From contig JAEZLF010000250.1 of assembly GCA_023435925.1 (NCBI GenBank), forward strand, positions 1 to 10,089: a stretch of 10,089 bases of DNA, read 5' to 3'. This DNA comes from Bacillota bacterium (lineage in GTDB: Bacteria > Bacillota > Clostridia > Acetivibrionales > DTU013). The notes beneath the pieces were generated by a model. It saw only the letters and a list, made by a program, of their open reading frames with translations. It was not told the DNA's origin and searched no databases. Positions 1 to 7,839 of this stretch are shown piece by piece. Each line of letters starts with the position of its first letter. Position 1 is the stretch's first letter. The translations under genes and the position numbers were made by a program.

Positions 1-489
1 ATCATACAATTAAACATGGAAATAAAATTCTTAGAGGAATATTTAACGATCCAGAAATACAGATTTGATGATGAATTTGAGTATATTGTTAAGGTTGACG
101 AGGGAGCCCTCGATTGTATGCTGCCCAAATTCGCTATCCAGCCTCTGGTGGAAAATGCCTGTGTTCATGGTGTTGAATCCATATCCGGAAGCAGGCTGGT
201 CGAGATTCTTGTAATAATGCAGGACGACAGGCTTGCAATCAGTGTTCGCGATAACGGATCCGGAATGAGCGATGAGATGCTGAATAATCTGAAAGAGATA
301 TTAATTAACGGAAAAAAGCCAATTGACAGTGTCGGATTGTATAACGTATATCAGCGGCTTGTTTTATACTACGGAAAAGAGTTTACTTTTGATGTAAGAA
401 GTGTACCGGGACAGGGAACCGAATTTGGTATAATAATTCCTGTGCGTCATTCCAGGGAGGAGTTTTATGTACTCAATTCTGTTAGTTGA
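1..489 (+). CDS. yesM: YesM-type sensor histidine kinase, C-terminal part (5' end outside the window)
   Basis: This is the catalytic end of a membrane sensor kinase that autophosphorylates and passes phosphate to its partner regulator. The frame is open from base 1, and the first codons (IIQLN, then MEIKFLEEYLTIQKYRF) match the conserved stretch just after the phospho-accepting His of the His_kinase (YesM/LytS) family, so the ATG at 16 is internal and not a start. An HATPase_c domain follows. The N box is LVENACVHG (E and N codons at 151-156), the G1 box is DNGSG (250-264), and the G2 region is VGLYNVYQRL (from 331), ending in GTEFGIIIP. The sensor domain, membrane segments and catalytic His lie upstream of the window. 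The stop lies 23 bp inside the next gene, so the two are probably translationally coupled. The family is certain; the signal sensed cannot be seen. Confidence 0.94.
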   Translation: MIQLNMEIKFLEEYLTIQKYRFDDEFEYIVKVDEGALDCMLPKFAIQPLVENACVHGVESISGSRLVEILVIMQDDRLAISVRDNGSGMSDEMLNNLKEILINGKKPIDSVGLYNVYQRLVLYYGKEFTFDVRSVPGQGTEFGIIIPVRHSREEFYVLNSVS

Positions 490-1996
490 TGATGAGAAAA
501 GTATCAGAGAGCATTTAACAAAGGCGATACCATTTGAAGAACATGGTTTTACTGTAAAAAGCACTGCACTCAATGGAAAGGAAGCCATGGAAAAGCTTCC
601 GGACACGTGCCCTGATCTGATTCTGCTCGATGTACGCATGCCTGTTATGGATGGACTGGAGTTTCTGAAGATGCTGAGGCGCAGTGAGTATTCAAATACG
701 CAGGTTGTAATGCTTTCGGGGTATAATGAATTCGAGTACGCGAAAGAAGCAATGAAGTATGGTGTTAGAGCCTATTTAAACAAACCGGTGGATGAAGAGG
801 AATTAATACCTCTGCTGAATACATTGCGCGGGGAATTGGACAATTATAGGTTTGAAAAAGACAGAAACGATTTTCGTGAATGTATGAATTTATTTCACAA
901 GCTGTATAACGGTGCTTTGATTTGCAGAAATGCGTTTGAGGGATATTCCATCATGACCTGTGTTCTTTTGAAGTATACGGGCGGTGCTGAATTACGCAAT
1001 GTTCAATCTGTTGTTCAAGAATGCCTTGCAAAGCTGCTGCGGGAGGCAGGTAATCTGCCGTTTCGCGTAAAAGGCAGCCAATACTTCTTTTTACTACCTC
1101 CTAAGATTCTTGAGCTATATGAGCACAATAGGATGAATCTTGCGAGAAAATTGACAGATGATTTAAGAAAGTCTCATCTGGATTGTGCCATTCTTTTTGA
1201 TTCATACGTGTTTACGAATAGTAATGATAGCTTCCGGGAAGACGTATTAAACCATAATTATGAAATGCTGACAGAGCTGTTTTTCTCCGGAGGAAGATAT
1301 ATGGACTATCATCCCGAGCGATACAAAGCCGGAGGGGAAAGGTTTCTGGAATCAAAACATCTGGATGAGCTAAAGCAGTGTATTGAGACTCTGGATAAGA
1401 AGAAAGCGCTCCAGGTCATTGAAAACCTCTCATACAAAATTTACAAAGAACGTATTGGGATACAGTATATACAGGAAATTAACTATAGAATATACTATTT
1501 AATTACTGACGAAATATCTAAAATTGGAGATAATGAGCCGATAGATACCTCCCTCTCCCGTCCCGACTGGATGGAAAGTCTCTGCTTTGTTACCTTCTCC
1601 GAGTGGAGAACACTGCTGTGCTCCATGATCATGGAAAGATTTGAGCTGCTTGAGCGTACACGCAGAACTGTGGCCTCCGGTGTATATACAGAGGTTATTG
1701 ATTATGTCCGTTCGCATTATACGGAGCAGATCAATTTGAAAAAGGTAGCCGAGAAATTCTTCATGAATGCATCCTATCTTGGCAGAGCTTTTCAGAAGGC
1801 AGTAGGGGTTTCTTTTAATGAATATGTCAACCAACTGCGTATTACTGAAGCAAAAAAGCTTTTGATCCAAACGGATAAGCTGATCTATGAGATAGCAAAT
1901 CAGGTAGGCTTTACTGAAAGCAGTTATTTTGTAGTGAAATTCACACAGGAGGTTGGGAAAAGCCCGACTGAATACAGAAACGAAAAATTGGTCTAA
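467..1996 (+). CDS. yesN: YesN-type response regulator with AraC-family DNA-binding domain
   Basis: This 509-residue cytoplasmic regulator is the partner of the kinase it overlaps. Residues 1-120 form a receiver domain with the acidic pair D8/D9, phospho-acceptor D55 in LILLDVRMP, switch S84 and K106 in NKP, all the residues needed for phosphotransfer. The last ~100 residues (from about 407) are an AraC-type domain with two helix-turn-helix units. The second carries the family signature IANQVGF...SYF...KF...G.SPTEYR. The ~280 residues between show no domain I recognise, which is usual for the long YesN proteins. AGGGAGG at 454-460, 6 bp before the ATG, fixes the start. In this family the regulator activates neighbouring sugar-uptake genes, and the lipoprotein gene 34 bp downstream is the obvious target or co-transcribed partner. 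The target is inferred. Confidence 0.95.
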   Translation: MYSILLVDDEKSIREHLTKAIPFEEHGFTVKSTALNGKEAMEKLPDTCPDLILLDVRMPVMDGLEFLKMLRRSEYSNTQVVMLSGYNEFEYAKEAMKYGVRAYLNKPVDEEELIPLLNTLRGELDNYRFEKDRNDFRECMNLFHKLYNGALICRNAFEGYSIMTCVLLKYTGGAELRNVQSVVQECLAKLLREAGNLPFRVKGSQYFFLLPPKILELYEHNRMNLARKLTDDLRKSHLDCAILFDSYVFTNSNDSFREDVLNHNYEMLTELFFSGGRYMDYHPERYKAGGERFLESKHLDELKQCIETLDKKKALQVIENLSYKIYKERIGIQYIQEINYRIYYLITDEISKIGDNEPIDTSLSRPDWMESLCFVTFSEWRTLLCSMIMERFELLERTRRTVASGVYTEVIDYVRSHYTEQINLKKVAEKFFMNASYLGRAFQKAVGVSFNEYVNQLRITEAKKLLIQTDKLIYEIANQVGFTESSYFVVKFTQEVGKSPTEYRNEKLV

Positions 1997-2014
1997 ATCA
2001 TTATTCTAATATTT

Positions 2015-2021
2015 GGGGAGG
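2015..2021 (+). promoter_or_regulatory. Ribosome binding site that decides the A1 lipoprotein start
   Basis: GGGGAGG lies 3 bp before an ATG at 2025 and 9 bp before an in-frame ATG at 2031. Only the second spacing suits ribosome binding. Starting at 2031 also gives a cleaner signal peptide (MKFLRK, then a hydrophobic core). Confidence 0.75.
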
Positions 2022-2030
2022 TAGATGCAG

Positions 2031-3752
2031 ATGAAATTCCTCCGTAAGATCATTACATGGATTTTGTTACTGTCTTTATTGGTTCTCTCGACGACAGCAT
2101 GTGGGGTACGGAAATGGCCGGATTCAGTGGTAGAACCGACTCCAGGAGATTTGACTTCTAAAACAGAAAACAACTCGGATGGAAAATCTCTTGAGGGATG
2201 GGATCCGTTACCGGATGCCAGTGAACCGATGACATTTCATGTTTTTATCCGAGATCCAGGTGCGATACCTTCAAAGGACAATCCGGTACTCGCCAGAATT
2301 GCCGAATTAACAGGAGTGACAATCGAGTATGAATTTCTGGTGGGTGATCTGGACCAAAAGGTGGGAGTAATGATAGCAGGTGAAGATTATCCGGATGCTA
2401 TTTTTGCAAGTGCTCAGAAGTTTATTGACGCCGGTGCTTTAATACCGCTGGAGGAAAAATTACCGCAATATAAAAACCTGCATGCTCTTTATTCTCCTCA
2501 TTATAAAAAAATGACAACAGAAGATGGTCATCAGTATATATTGGAACTATACTTGTCCAACAATCCTTCTCCGATACTGATAAACGACGGCCCGGGATTT
2601 TATATCCAGAAGGCGGTTCTGGAAGAAACGGGGTTTACTGTGCCCAGAACTCTGGATGAATACTTTAATCTGATTGAACAATACAAAGCGAAATATCCGT
2701 CGATTGATGGAGTCAAAACAATCGGATTTGAAATACTTTGTGATGGCTGGAGGGATTTTTGTTTGCGTAACCCGGCTCAGCACCTGATGGGTGCAGGCAA
2801 CGACGGGGATGTATTTGTTGATCTTAAAACTTATACTGCATCGCTGTACCAGGTTTCAGAAACGGCAAAAAACTATTACAGAAAGCTGAATGAGGAATAC
2901 AATAAAGGTATCATTGAAGGAGAGACATTTACGCAAAGCTATGACCAGTATATTTCAAGACTCGCATCGGGAGCGGTTCTTGGCTTCTTTGATCAGGGAT
3001 GGAATATTATACAGGCAGAGAATATCTTGAAATCGGAAGGAAAATTTGACAGGATGTATGTTACGGTTCCTATTTCGAATCCTGGGGTTAAGGATAGCTA
3101 TCTCGATGTTCGTGATGGGACGATAACAGGAAATAATGGAATAGGCATCACAAAAAAATGCAAGGATCCAGACCGGTTATTGGCCTTTTATGACTGGCTG
3201 CTCCAGAGGGAGGTACAGGATTATCTTCAATGGGGTGAGGAGGGGAAGGATTGGTACAGAGTTGGTAAAACCGGACGAGTCTTAACGGACACTCGCCGTG
3301 AATTACATAATGATGATGGTAAAAAGCGGGATCTGACCGGAATTACTCTGTGGAACTATTCGCCCAAGTTACAAGGCCTGTATGAAGACGGAATGCCTTG
3401 TGGCCCTAGTGATTCAGAAGATGAGTATATAGCATCATTGTCGGATTATGACAGAAAGTTTCTGGAGAGCTATGGCATCAAGTATCCTGCACAGCTATTA
3501 TCTGAACCTGTCCAGCGGCCTGCATACTATCCGGTTTGGTCAATGCCTATTATAGATGGGAGCGCAGCTGCACTGGCAAATACCAAGATGGTTAACACCT
3601 GCCGTAAATACTATCCACGCCTGATTTTAACAAATCCCAGCAATTATGATGCATTATGGGATAGCTTCGTATCGGAAATATGGAACAACGATCCTCAACC
3701 TTATCTTGATGAGGTGAATAAACAAATAGCAAAAGCAATGCAAATGGAATGA
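2031..3752 (+). CDS. lplA: LplA-type oligosaccharide-binding lipoprotein, paralogue A1
   Basis: This is an extracellular solute-binding lipoprotein of an ABC importer (573 residues from the ATG at 2031). Its signal peptide has the basic start MKFLRK, a Leu-rich core and the lipobox STTAC, with lipid-accepting C24. A flexible linker runs to about residue 65. The mature protein has the LplA-family layout: an N-terminal lobe with LTGVTIEYEFLVGD and QKVGVMIAGEDYPD, then WRDFCLRN, LNEEYNKG, FDQGWN and ITKKCKD. It is plainly paralogous to the next gene: over the gapless stretch C244-C377 I count 64 identical residues of 134. It follows the regulator by 34 bp with no terminator, so it is probably in the two-component transcript. 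Codons are AT-rich (about 40% G/C at third positions in that stretch), unlike its neighbour. The substrate is unknown; this family usually binds plant-polysaccharide oligomers or other complex sugars. Confidence 0.94.
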   Translation: MKFLRKIITWILLLSLLVLSTTACGVRKWPDSVVEPTPGDLTSKTENNSDGKSLEGWDPLPDASEPMTFHVFIRDPGAIPSKDNPVLARIAELTGVTIEYEFLVGDLDQKVGVMIAGEDYPDAIFASAQKFIDAGALIPLEEKLPQYKNLHALYSPHYKKMTTEDGHQYILELYLSNNPSPILINDGPGFYIQKAVLEETGFTVPRTLDEYFNLIEQYKAKYPSIDGVKTIGFEILCDGWRDFCLRNPAQHLMGAGNDGDVFVDLKTYTASLYQVSETAKNYYRKLNEEYNKGIIEGETFTQSYDQYISRLASGAVLGFFDQGWNIIQAENILKSEGKFDRMYVTVPISNPGVKDSYLDVRDGTITGNNGIGITKKCKDPDRLLAFYDWLLQREVQDYLQWGEEGKDWYRVGKTGRVLTDTRRELHNDDGKKRDLTGITLWNYSPKLQGLYEDGMPCGPSDSEDEYIASLSDYDRKFLESYGIKYPAQLLSEPVQRPAYYPVWSMPIIDGSAAALANTKMVNTCRKYYPRLILTNPSNYDALWDSFVSEIWNNDPQPYLDEVNKQIAKAMQME

Positions 3753-3768
3753 TTTGTCTATCTATTAT

Positions 3769-3797
3769 TCTACAAAATTACTATCAACCTGTATAAA
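3769..3797 (+). promoter_or_regulatory. Possible sigma-A-type promoter before the A2 lipoprotein
   Basis: TCTACA (3769-3774) and TATAAA (3792-3797) are separated by 17 bp, matching 4/6 and 5/6 consensus bases. The site lies at the start of the 204-bp gap and would give a leader of about 150 nt. In AT-rich DNA such matches arise by chance, so this is a candidate only. Confidence 0.3.
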
Positions 3798-3813
3798 AAT
3801 TTAAATAACAGGT
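3787..3813. repeat. Inverted repeat ACCTGT-N15-ACAGGT
   Basis: The arms ACCTGT (3787-3792) and ACAGGT (3808-3813) are perfect complements around an AT-only 15-base spacer. The left arm touches the candidate -10 box at 3792. A run of six T (3818-3823) starts 4 bases after the right arm. The element could be an operator for a dimeric regulator or a weak terminator after A1. The 6-bp stem with a long loop makes it a poor terminator. The rest of the gap (3753-3956) holds a small CCCTG/CAGGG hairpin (3899-3913) and no gene I can support. Confidence 0.3.
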
Positions 3814-3941
3814 ATGATTTTTTAAATGATTCAGTTTATTCCATGTGTTAAGCTTAAAAAGAAGAGTGGGGTATGCAAAATGATTTTTCAAGGCATAGCC
3901 CTGCTTTTCAGGGGTTAATATGTAAAAATATATATTTAATG

Positions 3942-3950
3942 AAAGGGGAA
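3942..3950 (+). promoter_or_regulatory. Ribosome binding site that decides the A2 lipoprotein start
   Basis: AAAGGGGAA, with 8 bp between the GGGG and the ATG at 3957, supports that start. The in-frame ATG at 3873 would add 28 polar residues in front of the signal peptide and has only a poorly placed purine stretch before it. Confidence 0.75.
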
Positions 3951-3956
3951 CAAAAA

Positions 3957-5690
3957 ATGAAAACCAAGAAAATTCTTGTACTGCTGCTGGCTGTTGTTAT
4001 GCTGGTTTCTGGTTTTTCAGCATGTGGCACTTCCGGAAGCGAAAAACCAGTAAACAATGATCAATCAAGCACTACGGCCACTACTCCAGAGGAAACTTCA
4101 CAACCTGCTAGTACACCGAGTGAAAAGGAGCTTGAACCGATAACGTTTACCATGTTTGTTGCTGGTCCTGGAGAGGCTCCTCCGAAAGACAATAAAGTTG
4201 TTAAAAAGATTCAGGAGCTCACGGGTGTTACTATTGATTTTGAATTCCTTGTAGGTGACATGGAGCAAAAAGTCGGAATCATGATCGCCAGCGGCGATTA
4301 TCCCGATTTGATTGGCGCAGGACAAGCGCGCGGAAGGTTTTTGAATGCAGGTTCCTTTGTGGCACTTGACGATTCTCTTCCCAATTACCCCAATCTATGG
4401 AAGCATTATGAGCCTTTTATGGATAGGCTTCGCAGCGTATCACCAGATAATAAAACATACATTCTGGACATTTGGAGCCGTCAGTATTGGCTTAACGATG
4501 GACAGGACGATTATTACCAGGCAGATTATAACGGCCCAGCTTTCTGGATTCAGAAAGATGTACTTGCCTGGGACGGATATACATATCCCAAGACACCAGA
4601 TGCATTCTTTGACCTATTGGAGCGTTATGCCAAAGCAAATCCCACCATTGACGGCCAGCCCGTCCTGCCGTTTGAGATACATTCACAAGACTGGCGCTCT
4701 TTCTGTCTGAAAAACGCGCCACAGCATTTAATTGGCGGACGTAATGAAGGCGATGTAGTCGTTAAACCCGATACCCTTGAAGTCGAAATATACCAGAACA
4801 AAGATTACGCCAGAGACTATTACAAGAAACTCAACGAGGAATTCAAGAAAGGTTTGATCAACCCTGAGACGTTTACCAGAAACTATGACGACTACCTGTC
4901 TGTTATTTCCACCGGCCGTGTACTTGCAATGTTCGACCAGCAATGGAACTTCCAGGACGGTGAGTTTGTATTGATTAACGAAGGTAAAATAAATAGAACC
5001 TATGTCCCCCTCGGAATCAGTTATAGCGGTGAGGCCGTTCCGTACAACAGGGTAAGGAACGAAGGGATTATAGGCGGTAACGGTATGGGTATCAGCACAA
5101 AGTGCAAAGATGTTGAACGTGCTTTGCAGTTTATGGATAAACTGCTGGAAGAGGATGTACACAGATTGATGTATTGGGGTATCGAAGGCGAAGACTACTA
5201 TGTCGACGCTAACGGCCGTTACAGACGCACTCCTGAGCAGAAAGCCAATTTTGACAACCCTGACTGGCGTCTTGCTAACGCCGGACTCGTCATCGGCGAC
5301 CAATTCCCGAAGCTGGAAGGCCGTTATTCGAATGGTAACTCCACCGGTGCAGCAACGCAGCCGGAGGAAAGGCTGGAAAACCAATTCCCTTACGACAAGG
5401 AATTCTACGGGAAATACGGTTACTACTCCAAGTCCGATTTCCTTCCTCTAATGGATCATCCGGGCTATCCTGAAGTATGGTCGATTTTCTCCACTATGGA
5501 AGAGGACAATATCGCCAAGCCGATATTTGACCAAATAACGGATCTTCAAAACCGTTACCTGCCTAACGTCATCATGGCGAAAGATTTTGATGCTGCTTGG
5601 AAAGAATACGCAGCTAGATACGAGAGTGTCGACTATCCGGCGCTGGAGGCAGAAATAGAAAAACAAATACAAGCGCGTAAGACTAAATAA
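3957..5690 (+). CDS. lplA: LplA-type oligosaccharide-binding lipoprotein, paralogue A2
   Basis: This is the second extracellular solute-binding lipoprotein (577 residues from the ATG at 3957). MKTKK, a hydrophobic core and lipobox GFSAC give lipid-accepting C23. A Ser/Thr/Pro/Glu-rich linker to about residue 58 tethers the mature domain to the membrane. The LplA-family landmarks are LTGVTIDFEFLVGD, QKVGIMIASGDYPD, WRSFCLKN, LNEEFKKG, FDQQWN and STKCKD. Apart from the lipidated residue it has only two cysteines, C250 and C383, both conserved in A1 at the same spacing. Third-position G/C in the C250-C383 stretch is about 53%, and Asn is mostly AAC, suggesting high expression. It has its own 204-bp leader and is followed by a strong stem-loop before the B1 permease gene. 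It is probably the main binding protein for the adjacent B1/C1 permeases (inference from position). The substrate is not determinable. Confidence 0.95.
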   Translation: MKTKKILVLLLAVVMLVSGFSACGTSGSEKPVNNDQSSTTATTPEETSQPASTPSEKELEPITFTMFVAGPGEAPPKDNKVVKKIQELTGVTIDFEFLVGDMEQKVGIMIASGDYPDLIGAGQARGRFLNAGSFVALDDSLPNYPNLWKHYEPFMDRLRSVSPDNKTYILDIWSRQYWLNDGQDDYYQADYNGPAFWIQKDVLAWDGYTYPKTPDAFFDLLERYAKANPTIDGQPVLPFEIHSQDWRSFCLKNAPQHLIGGRNEGDVVVKPDTLEVEIYQNKDYARDYYKKLNEEFKKGLINPETFTRNYDDYLSVISTGRVLAMFDQQWNFQDGEFVLINEGKINRTYVPLGISYSGEAVPYNRVRNEGIIGGNGMGISTKCKDVERALQFMDKLLEEDVHRLMYWGIEGEDYYVDANGRYRRTPEQKANFDNPDWRLANAGLVIGDQFPKLEGRYSNGNSTGAATQPEERLENQFPYDKEFYGKYGYYSKSDFLPLMDHPGYPEVWSIFSTMEEDNIAKPIFDQITDLQNRYLPNVIMAKDFDAAWKEYAARYESVDYPALEAEIEKQIQARKTK

Positions 5691-5722
5691 ATAGCCTGCT
5701 CGTTTTCAAAGCGATGCGATAA

Positions 5723-5756
5723 AGAAGAGGCGACCGCATAGCTGGCCGCCTCTTCT
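5723..5756 (+). terminator. Strong stem-loop without a T-run between A2 and B1
   Basis: AGAAGAGGCG (5723-5732) pairs perfectly with CGCCTCTTCT (5747-5756). After an A/C mismatch, two more C-G pairs extend the stem around an 8-base loop. No T-tract follows (ACATGATATC), so it is not a standard intrinsic terminator. Its position right after a binding-protein gene and before its permease suits a 3' stabiliser or partial stop that yields more binding protein than permease. That role is inferred. Confidence 0.6.
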
Positions 5757-5802
5757 ACATGATATCATAACCAGTTGAAATCAGAGCTAGGGGGATAGCG
5801 AT

Positions 5803-6750
5803 ATGATAACCAAAAAGTTAAGTCCAAAAAGTGAATTTTATATTCAAGCTCGTAAACAAAAGGAGTTGATTTTGATTGCGGCACCCTTTTTTGTTTACTT
5901 TCTTGTTTTTTCATATTTGCCGCTGTGGGGTCTTACCATGGCGTTTCAGAATTACAAACCTGCAAGATCCTTTTTTGAGCAGGAGTGGGTTGGGCTTAGG
6001 CATTTTAAAAATCTATTCACCGACCCTGACTTTTACCGTATAATGCGAAATACTCTGGGGATGAGCATGATCAACCTGGTGCTGGGGTTTGTCATGGCCA
6101 TCGCGTTTGCACTACTCTTAAACGAACTTACGGGGGGATTCTATAGGTTTAAACGGGTCGTGCAGACAATATCGTATATGCCCCATTTCCTCTCATGGAT
6201 TATTGTCTGCGGTCTGGTTTCCAATGTCCTTGCCATGGACGGAGGAATCCTTAATGAACTGCTGATAACATTAGGAATTGTTAAAGAAAAAATTCATTTT
6301 ATGGGGACACCGGAGTATTTCTGGTGGATTGTCGGATTTACAAATGTATGGAAGTCAATGGGCTGGAACAGCATCATCTATTTAGCGGCGATTACTTCTA
6401 TCGACCCAGCGCTGTACGAAGCTGCAGCCATTGACGGATATGGCCGTTTTGGCAGAATGCTGCATATCACCCTACCGGGCATCAAGTCGACCATTATCGT
6501 CCTCCTTATCTTGAACGCAGGCTGGATCCTCAACGCGGGGTTTGAAGTCCAGTATATTCTAGGTACAAACGGGCTCGTACTTGATGTTTCTGAAACCATC
6601 GATATTTTTGTACTTAAAAGAGGATTTGGGAGAGCTGGCGGTTTTGCCTTCGGGACTGCAGCCGGTATGTTCAAAACAGTGGTCAGCGCTGTAATACTAT
6701 TACTGTGCAATAAAATCGCCGGTTGGGTAGGAGAGGAAAAACTGGTTTAG
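5803..6750 (+). CDS. lplB: LplB-type ABC sugar permease, B1
   Basis: This is an inner-membrane permease subunit (315 residues) of an oligosaccharide ABC importer, expected to pair with the next gene's product. Six membrane segments can be read at about 21-47, 84-108, 120-145, 171-197, 226-246 and 285-305. The cytoplasmic EAA loop that contacts the ATPase is EAAAIDGYGRFGRMLHITLP (206-225), with E206, D211, G212 and LP intact. Family landmarks are SYMPHFLSW, FTNVWKSMGWN and VSETIDIFVLK. AGGGGGA (5789-5795) sits 7 bp before the ATG. Length is typical for LplB (about 300-320 residues). No ATPase gene is nearby, as is normal for this family, which uses a shared MsmX-type ATPase. Confidence 0.96.
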   Translation: MITKKLSPKSEFYIQARKQKELILIAAPFFVYFLVFSYLPLWGLTMAFQNYKPARSFFEQEWVGLRHFKNLFTDPDFYRIMRNTLGMSMINLVLGFVMAIAFALLLNELTGGFYRFKRVVQTISYMPHFLSWIIVCGLVSNVLAMDGGILNELLITLGIVKEKIHFMGTPEYFWWIVGFTNVWKSMGWNSIIYLAAITSIDPALYEAAAIDGYGRFGRMLHITLPGIKSTIIVLLILNAGWILNAGFEVQYILGTNGLVLDVSETIDIFVLKRGFGRAGGFAFGTAAGMFKTVVSAVILLLCNKIAGWVGEEKLV

Positions 6751-6751
6751 T

Positions 6752-6761
6752 AAAACGTTTT
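6752..6761. repeat. Perfect palindrome AAAACGTTTT between B1 and C1
   Basis: This 10-bp palindrome fills part of the 43-bp gap between the paired permease genes. Its AAACGTTT core recalls LacI/CcpA-family half-sites, but three of the defined cre positions do not match. A regulatory role is not supported beyond the symmetry. Confidence 0.2.
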
Positions 6762-6793
6762 CGTTGTGCTATTCAGCTTGGAGGTATATATAA

Positions 6794-7678
6794 ATGAGAA
6801 AATCAAAGGTTGATAGGATTGTTGATGCGGTTATTGTGTTCGTTATGTGTATAATCATGATTGTCATGTTGTATCCGCTTTGGAATACGTTGATCACATC
6901 TTTTAACGAAGCGAGGGATTCCATAAAAGGCTCGCTCTACCTGTGGCCGAGGGAATGGACACTTTTTAACTATCAAAGCGTATTTAAAACAGAAAAAGTA
7001 TACAACGCTTTTATCGTGTCGGTCTCACGCACAGTGATCACAATGGCACTAAACGTTTTTTTCTCAGGTTTGTTGGCATATGTATTGAGCCACAAGGAAT
7101 TTGTTTTCCGTAAGTCTCTGACAGTATTTATGGTAATGACAATGTACATAAACGCAGGATTAATCCCGCAGTATTTCCTGTACCGCAACCTGGGTCTGAT
7201 CGACAGCTTTTGGGTCTATGTACTCCCTTCACTGGTGGGAGCGTTCAACGTGATCGTTATAAGAACATACATAAATTCATTACCGGCATCTCTTGTAGAA
7301 TCTGCGAGAATTGACGGTGCTACCGAAATGAAAATATATTTCAGCATTATTTTTCCGTTATGCTTGCCGGTTTTGGCCACCGTTGCCCTATGGGTCGCTG
7401 TTGGCTCGTGGAACTCATGGTTTGACTCTTTTATATTCGCGCCAAAGCAGGAATTGAGTACCCTTCAATATGAGATGATGAAGATACTATCTTCATCCAT
7501 GCAGTCGGGGGTCAGACAACCGGATTATCTGGCTGCGTCGCAGCAGTCACGCAGTATGGTTACTCCGAATTCATTGCGTGCGGCCATGACTATAGTAGCG
7601 ACTGTACCTATCCTCGTGGTATATCCTTTCCTACAAAAGTATTTTGTAACGGTTAACATTGGCAGCGTCAAAGAGTAG
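6794..7678 (+). CDS. ytcP: YtcP-type ABC sugar permease, C1
   Basis: This is the second membrane subunit (294 residues) of the importer, forming a heterodimer with B1. Hydrophobic segments lie at about 10-35, 72-98, 108-127, 138-157, 188-206 and 262-281. The EAA loop is ESARIDGATEMKIYFSIIFP (169-188), with E169, D174 and G175 present and FP in place of the usual LP. Landmarks shared with its paralogue C2 are AGLIPQYFL.RNLG, WNSWFD, LQYEMMK and VTP.S.RAA. The C-terminus QKYFVTVNIGSVKE is one residue shorter than the corresponding part of C2. TTGGAGG (6778-6784) precedes the ATG by 9 bp. Asn codons are strongly AAC (9 of 12). Co-transcription with B1 is very likely. Confidence 0.96.
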   Translation: MRKSKVDRIVDAVIVFVMCIIMIVMLYPLWNTLITSFNEARDSIKGSLYLWPREWTLFNYQSVFKTEKVYNAFIVSVSRTVITMALNVFFSGLLAYVLSHKEFVFRKSLTVFMVMTMYINAGLIPQYFLYRNLGLIDSFWVYVLPSLVGAFNVIVIRTYINSLPASLVESARIDGATEMKIYFSIIFPLCLPVLATVALWVAVGSWNSWFDSFIFAPKQELSTLQYEMMKILSSSMQSGVRQPDYLAASQQSRSMVTPNSLRAAMTIVATVPILVVYPFLQKYFVTVNIGSVKE

Positions 7679-7839
7679 TCTTCAAGCACATATTGCCATA
7701 CGACGCAGTGCATCACAACAATGCCGCCGATGATCATGGCAGAGCCAGAACAAGTATGACCCAAGCGCTTTTCTTAATGAGATAAACAAACAGACCAGGC
7801 AAAGGACGGAAGCTGCGAAAAATAAAGGTTTGAAGTTCC

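Noticed and set aside
1499..1870. Minus-strand open frame opposite the AraC-type domain of the regulator
   Set aside because: The plus strand encodes conserved helix-turn-helix motifs here, and the opposite frame shows no recognisable protein.
2025..2030. ATG at 2025 as the A1 start
   Set aside because: Only 3 bp separate it from GGGGAGG, too close for initiation. The ATG at 2031 has normal spacing.
3873..3956. Longer A2 reading frame starting at the ATG at 3873
   Set aside because: It would put 28 polar residues before a textbook lipoprotein signal peptide. A better spaced ribosome site lies before the ATG at 3957.
4728..5384. A 218-codon open frame on the minus strand inside A2
   Set aside because: It lies wholly opposite a clear lipoprotein gene with strong family motifs, and I recognise no motifs in its translation. 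It is a by-product of A2 codon use.
6752..6765. Carbon catabolite (cre) site between B1 and C1
   Set aside because: Only the AT-rich core with CG fits. Three defined cre positions mismatch, and the site is inside an operon gap, so chance is the simpler explanation.
7525..7785. Short open frames reaching into the C1-B2 gap on both strands, possible gene remnant
   Set aside because: The plus frame has no ribosome site and no recognisable residue pattern. The minus frame overlaps the conserved C-terminus of C1. There is not enough to call a pseudogene.
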